A stretch of DNA of 5,247 nt from the NCBI GenBank assembly GCA_007117525.1, contig SKGJ01000197.1, positions 1 through 5,247 of the forward strand. Direction: 5' to 3'. Below the pieces are notes generated by a model. The model worked only from the letters and a program-made list of their open reading frames with translations. It made no database searches and had not been told where the DNA came from. Origin of the DNA: Alkalimonas sp. Lineage in GTDB: Bacteria > Pseudomonadota > Gammaproteobacteria > Enterobacterales > Alteromonadaceae. Numbering within the stretch: position 1 is the first letter of the stretch; every line of letters begins with the position of its first letter. Shown piece after piece: positions 1 to 5,247 of this stretch. A program made the translations under genes and the position numbers.

Positions 1-1
1 A

Positions 2-1279
2 AGCGGCCTGGCCGCAGCACAAAAAGATTTGGATGTGACTGCAAACAACATTGCCAATGTCAACACCACGGGTTTTAAAGAGTCGCGGGCCGAGTTTGCC
101 GATGTGTATGCAACCTCGATTTTTGCTTCCGGCCGAACCAAGGTGGGGGATGGTGTTACCACCTCGGTTGTCGCGCAGCAGTTTAATCAGGGGTCGTTGC
201 AATTTACCAACAACTCGCTGGATTTGGCCATTACAGGTGAAGGTTTCTTTGCCACTGCGCCGGATCGCTTATCACGTGACTTTACTTACACTCGTGCCGG
301 AAATTTTAAGCTCGATAAAGACAACTTTATTGTCGATAATCGCGGCAACTTTTTGCAGGGGTTTAGCGTGGATCCCGCTACCGGACAAAACCAGTCCGTC
401 AGTTTAAGTACTACTCAGCCGATTTCCATTCCAACCACAGCGGGCGCACCCCGTGCCACCAACAATGTGTTTGTGACCGCAAACCTGAACTCGTCTGAGC
501 TGATAAATACCACGACTTTTGAGCCGACAGATCCGGCAACATATAGCCACTCGACCTCTGTGACCGTGTATGACAGCTTGGGGGAGCCCCATATCCTTAG
601 TATGTATTTTCGTAAGTCGGCTGTTGGGGAGTGGGAGTCTTTTGCTGTGTGGGATGATGTGACTGCGGCTCCTTTCGGGCCAACGACGTTGGAGTTTGAC
701 TCCAGTGGTGAGTTGGTCATTCCGGCTGGCCCTCCTCCGACACCACCAGTGTTAACGTTACCCGCTGCAGTGTTAAATGATCCTCTAAACGGTTATCTCA
801 CCAATGGTGCCGAATTTTTGACCGATGTAGTGATTAACTTCAGGGATCCTGCCGGGATCCGAACACCTACGCAGTATGCAGCCCCTTTTGACGTTACCAA
901 CCTGAGTCAGGATGGCACCACTGTCGGTAACCTGACTGGGGTAGACATCGATGCTTTTGGGCGGGTGCTTGCCACATACAGCAATGGCGATGAAGAGTAT
1001 CTGGCGCAAGTGACTTTGGTTCAGTTTGCCAATGTGCAGGGACTCAAGCAAGTGGGCAATACCTCATGGCAACAAACCATCACATCCGGTGAGCCGATTG
1101 CAGGGCAGGCCAATGTGGGCACCTTTGGCGCTATTAATTCTTCGGCACTGGAGCAGTCCAATGTCAACCTGACTACGGAGTTGGTGGACTTGATTAATGC
1201 CCAGCGTAACTTCCAGGCCAACTCCAGGGCGCTGGAAGTGAACAGCACCTTGCAGCAGACCATCTTGCAGATCCGATAG
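2..1279 (+). CDS. flgE: Flagellar hook protein FlgE, 5' end missing
   Basis: FlgE is the subunit of the flagellar hook, the flexible joint between rod and filament. It is exported by the flagellar type III system and polymerises outside the cell. The frame is open from base 2 (S-G-L-A-A-A-Q-K-D) and gives 425 visible residues ending in TAG. By analogy with FlgE N-termini that begin like MSFNxALSGL, only about 7-8 residues lie upstream of the window. Visible residues 14-26 are the rod/hook N-terminal signature A-N-N-I-A-N-V-N-T-T-G-F-K. Next comes the D1 core (D-L-A-I-T-G-E-G-F-F, then Y-T-R-A-G-N-F). The middle, D2-like region contains V-Y-D-S-L-G-E-P-H. The C-terminal motif S-N-V-N-L-T-T-E-L-V lies near visible residues 385-394, followed by an amphipathic helix to the end. 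The expected full length, about 432, is slightly above the enterobacterial 402. A Pro-rich loop (bases about 721-765) accounts for part of that. There are no cysteines. A terminator-like hairpin follows, so flgE probably closes its own unit. Confidence 0.96.
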   Translation, partial: SGLAAAQKDLDVTANNIANVNTTGFKESRAEFADVYATSIFASGRTKVGDGVTTSVVAQQFNQGSLQFTNNSLDLAITGEGFFATAPDRLSRDFTYTRAGNFKLDKDNFIVDNRGNFLQGFSVDPATGQNQSVSLSTTQPISIPTTAGAPRATNNVFVTANLNSSELINTTTFEPTDPATYSHSTSVTVYDSLGEPHILSMYFRKSAVGEWESFAVWDDVTAAPFGPTTLEFDSSGELVIPAGPPPTPPVLTLPAAVLNDPLNGYLTNGAEFLTDVVINFRDPAGIRTPTQYAAPFDVTNLSQDGTTVGNLTGVDIDAFGRVLATYSNGDEEYLAQVTLVQFANVQGLKQVGNTSWQQTITSGEPIAGQANVGTFGAINSSALEQSNVNLTTELVDLINAQRNFQANSRALEVNSTLQQTILQIR

Positions 1280-1297
1280 TCTCCTGCTTATTTCCAT

Positions 1298-1323
1298 CAG
1301 AGCCACCTTCGGGTGGCTTTGTT
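1298..1323 (+). terminator. Terminator-like hairpin after flgE
   Basis: The seven-base arm AGCCACC (1301-1307) pairs perfectly with GGTGGCT (1312-1318) around a TTCG tetraloop, which is a very stable loop type. C1298-G1321, A1299-T1320 and a G1300-T1319 wobble can extend the stem to ten pairs. The hairpin begins 18 bases after the flgE stop codon. The T-rich tail (TTTGTTGGTT) is interrupted by G, so termination may be partial. An alternative is an mRNA-stabilising or processing hairpin within a longer transcript. The position between flgE and a promoter for flgF favours a terminator. Confidence 0.65.
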
Positions 1324-1375
1324 GGTTCTATACCCAAGTGACCTCAAGATGCAGGCTTCGTCTATTTCAATTTGC

Positions 1376-1391
1376 TGGCATTAGTTTTGCA
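1376..1391 (+). promoter_or_regulatory. Sigma-54 (RpoN) promoter for flgFGHIJ
   Basis: TGGCATTAGTTTTGCA matches the sigma-54 consensus TGGCAC-N5-TTGC. The invariant GG (1377-1378) and GC (1389-1390) are separated by exactly ten bases, as the -24/-12 class requires. The only departure in the core is T for C at the sixth position. If C1390 is -12, transcription would start near 1402, leaving a leader of about 28 bases before flgF. Middle flagellar genes of polar-flagellated gammaproteobacteria are commonly RpoN-dependent and switched on by an enhancer-binding protein (FleQ, or FlrA/FlrC). I could not identify an activator site. Confidence 0.8.
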
Positions 1392-1418
1392 TTGTATTTG
1401 CTACTAACGCTAATTTTC

Positions 1419-1423
1419 AGGAG
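1419..1423 (+). promoter_or_regulatory. Ribosome binding site of flgF
   Basis: AGGAG lies 6 bases before the ATG at 1430 but only 3 bases before the ATG at 1427. The spacing favours the second of two adjacent ATG codons as the start. Confidence 0.7.
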
Positions 1424-1429
1424 CCCATG

Positions 1430-2176
1430 ATGGATAACTTGCTCTACATCGCCATGAGCGGTGCCAAAGAGAACCAACATGCAATCAGTGTCCGGGCGAA
1501 TAACCTGGCCAATGTAGGCACCACAGGCTTTAAAGCGGATTTTGAGCAAGCCAGAGCCATGCAGGCCTTTGGTGCCGGCTTGCCGACCCGGGTCTTTTCG
1601 ATGACAGAGCGACCTGGTCATAATTTTGACGCTGGTCCACTGGTGATGACGGAACGCGATCTGGACATTGCCATTAAAGGCGACGGTTGGTTTGCGGTGC
1701 AGTCGGCTGACGGTTCGGAAGCGTACAGCCGGGCTGGTAGCCTGCAAATCAATGCCTTCGGCATGCTGGAAACGGCAGGTGGTCTGCCGGTGATTGGCGA
1801 AGATGGGCCCATTCAGCTGCCTTTACCCCTGGCCAAAATTGAGGTTGGCCAGGATGGCACCATTAGTGTCTTGCCACAAGGGGCGCCAGCAGAGGCTTTG
1901 TTTGAGGCCGGTCGTATCAAACTGGTCAACCCTGAACTATCACAAATAGAGAAAGGGCTGGATGGTTTATTTCGCCGCAAAGATGGGGTGATAGAGCAGG
2001 AAAGTCCCGATGTGGTGTTAATCAACCGGGCTCTGGAGCGCAGCAATGTTAATGCGGTGGCAGAAATGACGCACATGATCAGCTTGCAACGGCAGTTTGA
2101 AATGCAGGTCAAGATGATGCGCAATGCACAACAAATCGATCAGAAGCAAGACTCGCTTCTGTACATCATGGGTTAA
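1430..2176 (+). CDS. flgF: Flagellar basal-body (proximal) rod protein FlgF
   Basis: FlgF is a proximal rod subunit in the periplasmic drive shaft, exported by the flagellar type III system without a cleaved signal peptide. The 248 residues match the family length of about 245-251. The start M-D-N-L-L-Y-I-A-M-S-G-A is typical of FlgF. The rod signature A-N-N-L-A-N-V-G-T-T-G-F-K sits at residues 23-35. D-L-D-I-A-I-K-G-D-G-W-F (77-88) is the conserved D1 core, which also marks FlgE and FlgG. The C-terminal motif A-L-E-R-S-N-V-N begins at residue 201 and is followed by a helical tail with Q-R and several Met and Gln residues. FlgF is distinguished from FlgG by its shorter length, its N-terminus and the lack of the FlgG-specific loop. 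It is the first gene after the sigma-54 promoter and ends 14 bases before flgG. The in-frame ATG at 1427 would add one Met but is too close to the Shine-Dalgarno sequence. Confidence 0.96.
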   Translation: MDNLLYIAMSGAKENQHAISVRANNLANVGTTGFKADFEQARAMQAFGAGLPTRVFSMTERPGHNFDAGPLVMTERDLDIAIKGDGWFAVQSADGSEAYSRAGSLQINAFGMLETAGGLPVIGEDGPIQLPLPLAKIEVGQDGTISVLPQGAPAEALFEAGRIKLVNPELSQIEKGLDGLFRRKDGVIEQESPDVVLINRALERSNVNAVAEMTHMISLQRQFEMQVKMMRNAQQIDQKQDSLLYIMG

Positions 2177-2180
2177 GCGG

Positions 2181-2185
2181 GGAGG
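2181..2185 (+). promoter_or_regulatory. Ribosome binding site of flgG
   Basis: GGAGG, within the run GGGGAGG (2179-2185), lies 5 bases before the flgG ATG at 2191. It is a strong site in the short gap after flgF. Confidence 0.75.
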
Positions 2186-2190
2186 CTGTT

Positions 2191-2979
2191 ATGCATCCAG
2201 CACTTTGGATCAGTAAAACTGGCTTAGATGCCAAACAACGCGATATTTCGGTGATCTCAAACAACCTGGCAAACGCCAGTACCGTTGGCTTTAAGAAGAG
2301 CCGGGCGGTGTTTGAAGATCTGCTGTATCAGAATGTGAATCAACCCGGTGGGCGTTCATCGCAAAACTCGGAGTTGCCAAATGGTTTAATGATTGGCGCC
2401 GGCACCAAGGTGGTGGCTACCCAAAAGAACTTTACCCAAGGCAACATGATCACCACTGAAAACAGTCTGGACATGATGATCCAGGGGCATGGTTTTTTTG
2501 AGATCCTGATGCCTGATGGCACCATTTCCTATACCCGGAATGGCCAGTTTACCGTGGATCAGGATGGCAACCTTGTCACCTCCGGTGCTGGTTTTCCGTT
2601 AGAGCCGAACATTGTGGTACCGCCGGAAGCGACCGGTATTACTATTTCACAAGATGGCGAGGTGTCGGCCCGGATCCCGGGGCAAGCCGACAACGCGGTT
2701 CTGGGACAGATCACCGTCACCAACTTTATCAATCCGGCAGGCTTAGAGCCGATAGGGCAAAACCTGTTTCGTGAAACCGCGGCCAGTGGCGACCCGGTGC
2801 AAGGCATCCCTGGCTTGGAAGGCCTGGGTTTGATTGTGCAGGGCGCTTTGGAGACGTCCAATGTGAATGTGACGGAAGAATTGGTCAATTTGATTGAGAG
2901 CCAGCGGGTCTATGAAATGAACTCCAAAGTCATTTCGTCGGTGGATCAGATGCTTGGCTTTGCTATTCAGCAACTTTAA
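2191..2979 (+). CDS. flgG: Flagellar distal rod protein FlgG
   Basis: FlgG forms the rigid distal rod, which crosses the periplasm inside the P and L rings and carries the hook. The product has 262 residues, against 260 in enterobacteria. The N-terminus M-H-P-A-L-W-I-S-K-T-G-L and the signature S-N-N-L-A-N-A-S-T-V-G-F-K (23-35) are diagnostic. Residues about 46-63 (Y-Q-N-V-N-Q-P-G-G ... E-L-P) match the FlgG-specific stretch that is absent from FlgE and is linked in Salmonella to rod stiffness. N-S-L-D-M-M-I-Q-G-H-G-F-F and Y-T-R-N-G-Q-F mark the D1 core. The C-terminal block A-L-E-T-S-N-V-N-V-T-E-E-L begins at residue 219 and runs into a helix ending near F-A-I-Q-Q-L. There are no cysteines and no export signal peptide, as expected for a type III substrate. 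The gene lies 14 bases after flgF and 15 bases before flgH. Confidence 0.98.
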   Translation: MHPALWISKTGLDAKQRDISVISNNLANASTVGFKKSRAVFEDLLYQNVNQPGGRSSQNSELPNGLMIGAGTKVVATQKNFTQGNMITTENSLDMMIQGHGFFEILMPDGTISYTRNGQFTVDQDGNLVTSGAGFPLEPNIVVPPEATGITISQDGEVSARIPGQADNAVLGQITVTNFINPAGLEPIGQNLFRETAASGDPVQGIPGLEGLGLIVQGALETSNVNVTEELVNLIESQRVYEMNSKVISSVDQMLGFAIQQL

Positions 2980-2984
2980 CGGAT

Positions 2985-2989
2985 GGAGG
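2985..2989 (+). promoter_or_regulatory. Ribosome binding site of flgH, deciding its start
   Basis: GGAGG lies 5 bases before the ATG at 2995. It overlaps the earlier in-frame ATG at 2983, so that codon cannot use it. This places the flgH start at 2995. Confidence 0.75.
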
Positions 2990-2994
2990 CGGTA

Positions 2995-3657
2995 ATGCGA
3001 GTTTTAGCTGCGGTTACCTTTGGACTCTTGCTGGCTGGTTGCTCCAGTATGCAGCCGCCCAAGCAAGACGATCCTTTTTACGCGCCGATGCCGCCAGCAC
3101 CTGCGCCCAGAGCCATCGAGCGCAATGGCTCTTTGTTCCAGGCTCGCTATGCCAATAGCATGTACTCGGACAGTCGGGCCCGCCGTGAAGGTGACATTAT
3201 TACGGTGGTGCTGCGCGAGCGGACTCAGGCCTCGAAAAATGCCCGCACCGAAACCCAGCGGGACAGCAGTCACCAAATCGATCCCATCGTGGGCTTGGGG
3301 GGCAGGCAGCTAAATACCATTCAGCTTGGCACCAACAGCAGCAATGATTTTAAAGGCGATGCCAAGTCGAATCAGAGCAATAGTCTGACCGGGGATATTA
3401 CTGTCAATGTGATTGAGGTACAGCCCAATGGTAATTTGCTGATCCGCGGTGAGAAATGGTTGCAGCTGAATACGGGGCGTGAGTACATCCGTCTGACTGG
3501 CATTATCCGGCAAGAAGATGTGGAAAGTGACAATACCATTGCTTCCACCAAAATTGCCAACGCTCGCATTGAGTACAGTGGTACTGGTGCTTTTCATGGT
3601 GGTCAATCGCCAGGTTGGCTTACCCGGTTCTTCTCAGGTCCGGCCTGGCCGTTTTAA
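2995..3657 (+). CDS. flgH: Flagellar L-ring lipoprotein FlgH
   Basis: FlgH builds the L ring in the outer membrane, the outer half of the bushing around the rod. With the start at 2995 the product has 220 residues, close to the roughly 220-232 usual for the family. It opens with a short lipoprotein signal peptide, M-R-V followed by a hydrophobic stretch to the lipobox L-L-A-G-C. Cys16 would be lipidated, and Ser at +2 fits Lol-dependent transfer to the outer membrane. A Pro-rich tether (Q-P-P-K ... P-A-P-A-P-R) follows. The conserved core includes G-S-L-F (about 50-53), the region [10 protein letters not shown] and [10 protein letters not shown], then I-R-L-T-G-I-I-R. The C-terminus is G-W-L-T-R-F-F...W-P-F. 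Cys16 is the only cysteine. The ATG at 2983 would add four residues, M-E-A-V, before the signal peptide, and it overlaps the Shine-Dalgarno sequence. The TAA stop overlaps the flgI Shine-Dalgarno sequence, suggesting coupled translation. Confidence 0.97.
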   Translation: MRVLAAVTFGLLLAGCSSMQPPKQDDPFYAPMPPAPAPRAIERNGSLFQARYANSMYSDSRARREGDIITVVLRERTQASKNARTETQRDSSHQIDPIVGLGGRQLNTIQLGTNSSNDFKGDAKSNQSNSLTGDITVNVIEVQPNGNLLIRGEKWLQLNTGREYIRLTGIIRQEDVESDNTIASTKIANARIEYSGTGAFHGGQSPGWLTRFFSGPAWPF

Positions 3658-3662
3658 GGAGG
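3656..3662 (+). promoter_or_regulatory. Ribosome binding site of flgI, overlapping the flgH stop
   Basis: AAGGAGG shares its first two bases with the flgH TAA stop (3655-3657) and lies 6 bases before the ATG at 3669. TAAGGAGG is a near-perfect complement of the 16S rRNA 3' end. A ribosome finishing flgH would stop on the flgI binding site, so coupled translation is plausible. Confidence 0.8.
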
Positions 3663-3668
3663 AAGGGT

Positions 3669-4763
3669 ATGAGCTTCTGGCAACGATTACTGCTGATGGG
3701 CGTTTTGCTGGCAACCAGTACCGTTCAAGCAGCCCGGGTGAAAGATGTCGCCGACGTGGAAGGGGTGCGTAGCAATCAGCTGGTAGGCTATGGTCTGGTG
3801 GTCGGGCTGCCGGGTACCGGCGAACAAAGTCCTTTTACCGAGCAAAGCTTCCGGGCCATGCTGTCCAACTTCGGCATTAATTTGCCGCCTGGTGCCCGCA
3901 CGCAAATAAAAAATGTCGCCGCGGTGGCAGTGCATGCCGAGTTGCCGCCTTTTGCCAAACCAGGTCAAAGCATTGATGTCACCGTTTCCTCCGTTGGCAG
4001 TGCCAGCAGCTTGCGAGGCGGTACCTTATTGCAGACCTTCCTGGTCGGGCTGGACGGTGAGGTCTATGCGGTGGCGCAGGGCAGCTTGATTGTCAGTGGA
4101 CTCGGTGCAGAAGGCATGGATGGCTCACGCATTATGGTCAACACCCCAACGGTAGGTCGGATCCCAAATGGCGCCACTGTGGAGCAGGAAGTGCCATCCC
4201 CCTTTGCCGATGGGGATTACATTACTTTTAATCTGCACCGGCCAGATTTTACCACCTCGCGGCGTCTGGCCGAGGCCATCAACGACTTTATTGGTCCTGA
4301 AACAGCCTATTCGCTCGATGGTTCATCCATTCGGGTGCGGGCGCCACGTGATATGAGTCAGCGGGTGGCGTATTTGTCGACGTTGGAGAATCTCACCTTC
4401 GAGCCTGCCAGCAGTTCAGCCCGTATTATTATTAATTCCCGAACTGGCACCATTGTGATAGGCAAAGAAGTCCGGCTATTTCCGGCTGCAGTGACCCACG
4501 GTGGCCTGACGGTGACCATTGCTGAAAGTCCTCGCGTGATCCAGCCCAACCCGTTAGCGGGTGGGGAAACCATGATTGAAGAAAGCACCATCATTGATGT
4601 GAACCCTGAGCGCTCACCGATGTTTAAATTTGATCCAGGCGTGACGCTGGACGATCTGGTTCGAACCGTCAATGCGGTTGGAGCAGCGCCAGGTGATTTG
4701 ATGGCCATTTTGGAAGCCTTAAAAGAGGCTGGCGCCATTCACGGCGAGCTGGTGGTGATTTAG
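3669..4763 (+). CDS. flgI: Flagellar P-ring protein FlgI
   Basis: FlgI is exported to the periplasm by Sec and polymerises into the P ring around the rod at the peptidoglycan layer. The product has 364 residues, the usual family length. Residues 1-21 form a classical signal peptide: S-F-W-Q-R, a Leu/Met/Val-rich core, then T-V-Q-A with likely cleavage before A-R-V-K-D. The mature N-terminus contains the family hallmark [20 protein letters not shown]. Later blocks are also typical: [28 protein letters not shown], and [15 protein letters not shown]. The C-terminus has V-T-L-D-D-L-V-R and then [14 protein letters not shown]. No cysteine is present, unlike E. coli FlgI. A longer in-frame ATG at 3615 was rejected because it would put 18 residues, including several Arg, before the signal peptide and overlap flgH. 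The gap to flgH is 11 bases. Confidence 0.98.
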   Translation: MSFWQRLLLMGVLLATSTVQAARVKDVADVEGVRSNQLVGYGLVVGLPGTGEQSPFTEQSFRAMLSNFGINLPPGARTQIKNVAAVAVHAELPPFAKPGQSIDVTVSSVGSASSLRGGTLLQTFLVGLDGEVYAVAQGSLIVSGLGAEGMDGSRIMVNTPTVGRIPNGATVEQEVPSPFADGDYITFNLHRPDFTTSRRLAEAINDFIGPETAYSLDGSSIRVRAPRDMSQRVAYLSTLENLTFEPASSSARIIINSRTGTIVIGKEVRLFPAAVTHGGLTVTIAESPRVIQPNPLAGGETMIEESTIIDVNPERSPMFKFDPGVTLDDLVRTVNAVGAAPGDLMAILEALKEAGAIHGELVVI

Positions 4764-4766
4764 GAG
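4762..4766 (+). promoter_or_regulatory. Ribosome binding site of flgJ, overlapping the flgI stop
   Basis: AGGAG begins inside the flgI TAG stop (4761-4763). It lies 7 bases before the ATG at 4774 and only 1 base before the in-frame ATG at 4768, so 4774 is the better start. The overlap suggests translational coupling with flgI. Confidence 0.7.
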
Positions 4767-4773
4767 CATGGCT

Positions 4774-5247
4774 ATGGAGTCGATTCGTCAGCCGATGTCG
4801 TACCACGACATCAACAGTTTGCAACAAATCCGCCAGACAGCAGGGCAGGATGAGCAGCAAGCACTGCGGCAGGCGGCAGAGCAGTTCGAAGCCATTTTTA
4901 TGAACATGCTGTTGAAAAGCATGCGTGAGGCCAACGCACATTTTGAAGCCGATGGCATGATGCACAGCGAAACCACGCGCTTCTATCGGGATATGCACGA
5001 CAACCAGTTGGCCTCGGATTTGGCGCAGCAAGGCAGTTTGGGTCTGGCCGACTTGATTGTCCAGCAGTTGGATCCTGCCGCCGTCGCCAATCAGCCAAAG
5101 CCATTGGCACCGGGCGAGCTGATGATGCCGCAGCCCATCCAGCGAGCAGTCAGGCAGGCGGCAACATCAGCAGCGTCTGCAGCGATGCAGCCTGCTAACG
5201 AGGCCGCAAAGACTGACTCCTTGCAAGAAACCAGCTGGCAGGTGTCT
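4774..5247 (+). CDS. flgJ: Rod-assembly protein FlgJ, N-terminal part (3' end cut off)
   Basis: FlgJ is the rod cap and scaffold. In many beta- and gammaproteobacteria it also has a C-terminal peptidoglycan hydrolase (glucosaminidase-like) domain that opens the cell wall for the growing rod. The frame is open from 4774 to the window edge, giving 158 residues. Residues about 34-99 form the rod-binding domain: A-A-E-Q-F-E-A-I-F-M-N-M-L-L-K-S-M-R (34-51), then the helix with F-Y-R-D-M-H-D-N-Q-L-A-S-D-L-A (70-84) and G-S-L-G-L-A-D-L-I-V-Q-Q-L (87-99). From residue 100 the chain is an Ala/Pro/Gln-rich, low-complexity linker that continues to the edge. No hydrolase motif is visible yet. A linker of this kind, instead of an early stop as in single-domain forms, favours a two-domain protein. 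Using the ATG at 4768 would add M-A. The gene starts 10 bases after flgI ends, as the last visible member of the flgFGHIJ unit. Confidence 0.94.
   Translation, partial: MESIRQPMSYHDINSLQQIRQTAGQDEQQALRQAAEQFEAIFMNMLLKSMREANAHFEADGMMHSETTRFYRDMHDNQLASDLAQQGSLGLADLIVQQLDPAAVANQPKPLAPGELMMPQPIQRAVRQAATSAASAAMQPANEAAKTDSLQETSWQVS

Noticed and set aside
844..860. Two GGATCC palindromes 11 bases apart, resembling an inverted or direct repeat site
   Set aside because: They encode ordinary FlgE residues (R-D-P-A-G-I-R). GGATCC is short and nothing else nearby suggests a binding site.
1367..1747. A 126-codon open frame on the - strand across the flgE-flgF gap and flgF
   Set aside because: It is a shadow of flgF. 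Its protein resembles no family I know, and it would run antisense through the sigma-54 promoter.
3327..3342. TGGCACC string inside flgH considered as a sigma-54 -24 element
   Set aside because: No GC dinucleotide occurs at the required spacing. Similar TGGCACC strings elsewhere (for example near 914, 1855 and 4446) also fail and simply encode Gly-Thr.
4358..4738. A 126-codon open frame on the - strand inside flgI
   Set aside because: It lies fully antisense to a strongly conserved gene, and its composition is what a reverse-frame shadow would give.
5105..5120. Second sigma-54-like element (TGGCAC then GC at the right spacing) inside flgJ
   Set aside because: The GG-N10-GC spacing is right, but the -12 part reads GAGC instead of TTGC and the site lies within coding sequence. 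It is probably chance, though an internal promoter for genes beyond flgJ cannot be excluded.
1..5247. A novel or accessory system such as a defence island, mobile element or CRISPR array
   Set aside because: About 97% of the window is accounted for by six collinear flagellar genes with family-typical lengths. I found no mobile-element genes, repeat arrays or RNA genes.

Overview
The window is a stretch of a bacterial flagellar basal-body and hook gene cluster, all on the + strand, in the order flgE (5' end cut off) - flgF - flgG - flgH - flgI - flgJ (3' end cut off). It appears to be ordinary chromosomal core DNA. I see no transposase, phage gene, CRISPR array, tRNA or rRNA, and no sign of an undescribed system. 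Having separate L-ring (flgH) and P-ring (flgI) genes points to a Gram-negative cell with an outer membrane. The gene order, the moderate GC content and a sigma-54 type promoter suggest a polar-flagellated gammaproteobacterium (Pseudomonas / Vibrio / Alteromonadales type). I cannot name the genus.

Layout: positions 2-1279 hold almost all of flgE, lacking about the first seven or eight codons. Positions 1280-1429 are the only real intergenic gap. It holds a GC-rich hairpin followed by a weak T-rich stretch (about 1298-1323), a TATACCC-type motif (1329-1355) that may be a dispersed repeat, and a strong match to a sigma-54 promoter (1376-1391). From 1430 to the end, flgF, flgG, flgH, flgI and flgJ are packed with gaps of 10-15 bases. 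Each has a good Shine-Dalgarno sequence just before its start, as expected of one transcript. The layout therefore suggests that flgE ends one transcription unit and flgF begins another, as in Pseudomonas, although read-through from upstream is likely.

The products build neighbouring parts of one machine. FlgF (proximal rod) and FlgG (distal rod) form part of the drive shaft. FlgI (P ring, periplasm) and FlgH (L ring, outer-membrane lipoprotein) form the bushing around it. FlgJ caps the growing rod and, in many species, cuts peptidoglycan to let it through. FlgE polymerises into the hook outside the cell. FlgE, FlgF and FlgG are paralogues sharing an N-terminal N-N-(I/L)-A-N...GFK motif and a C-terminal S-N-V-N...QR motif.

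Four start codons were set by Shine-Dalgarno position and family N-termini rather than by the longest open frame: flgF at 1430, flgH at 2995, flgI at 3669 and flgJ at 4774.
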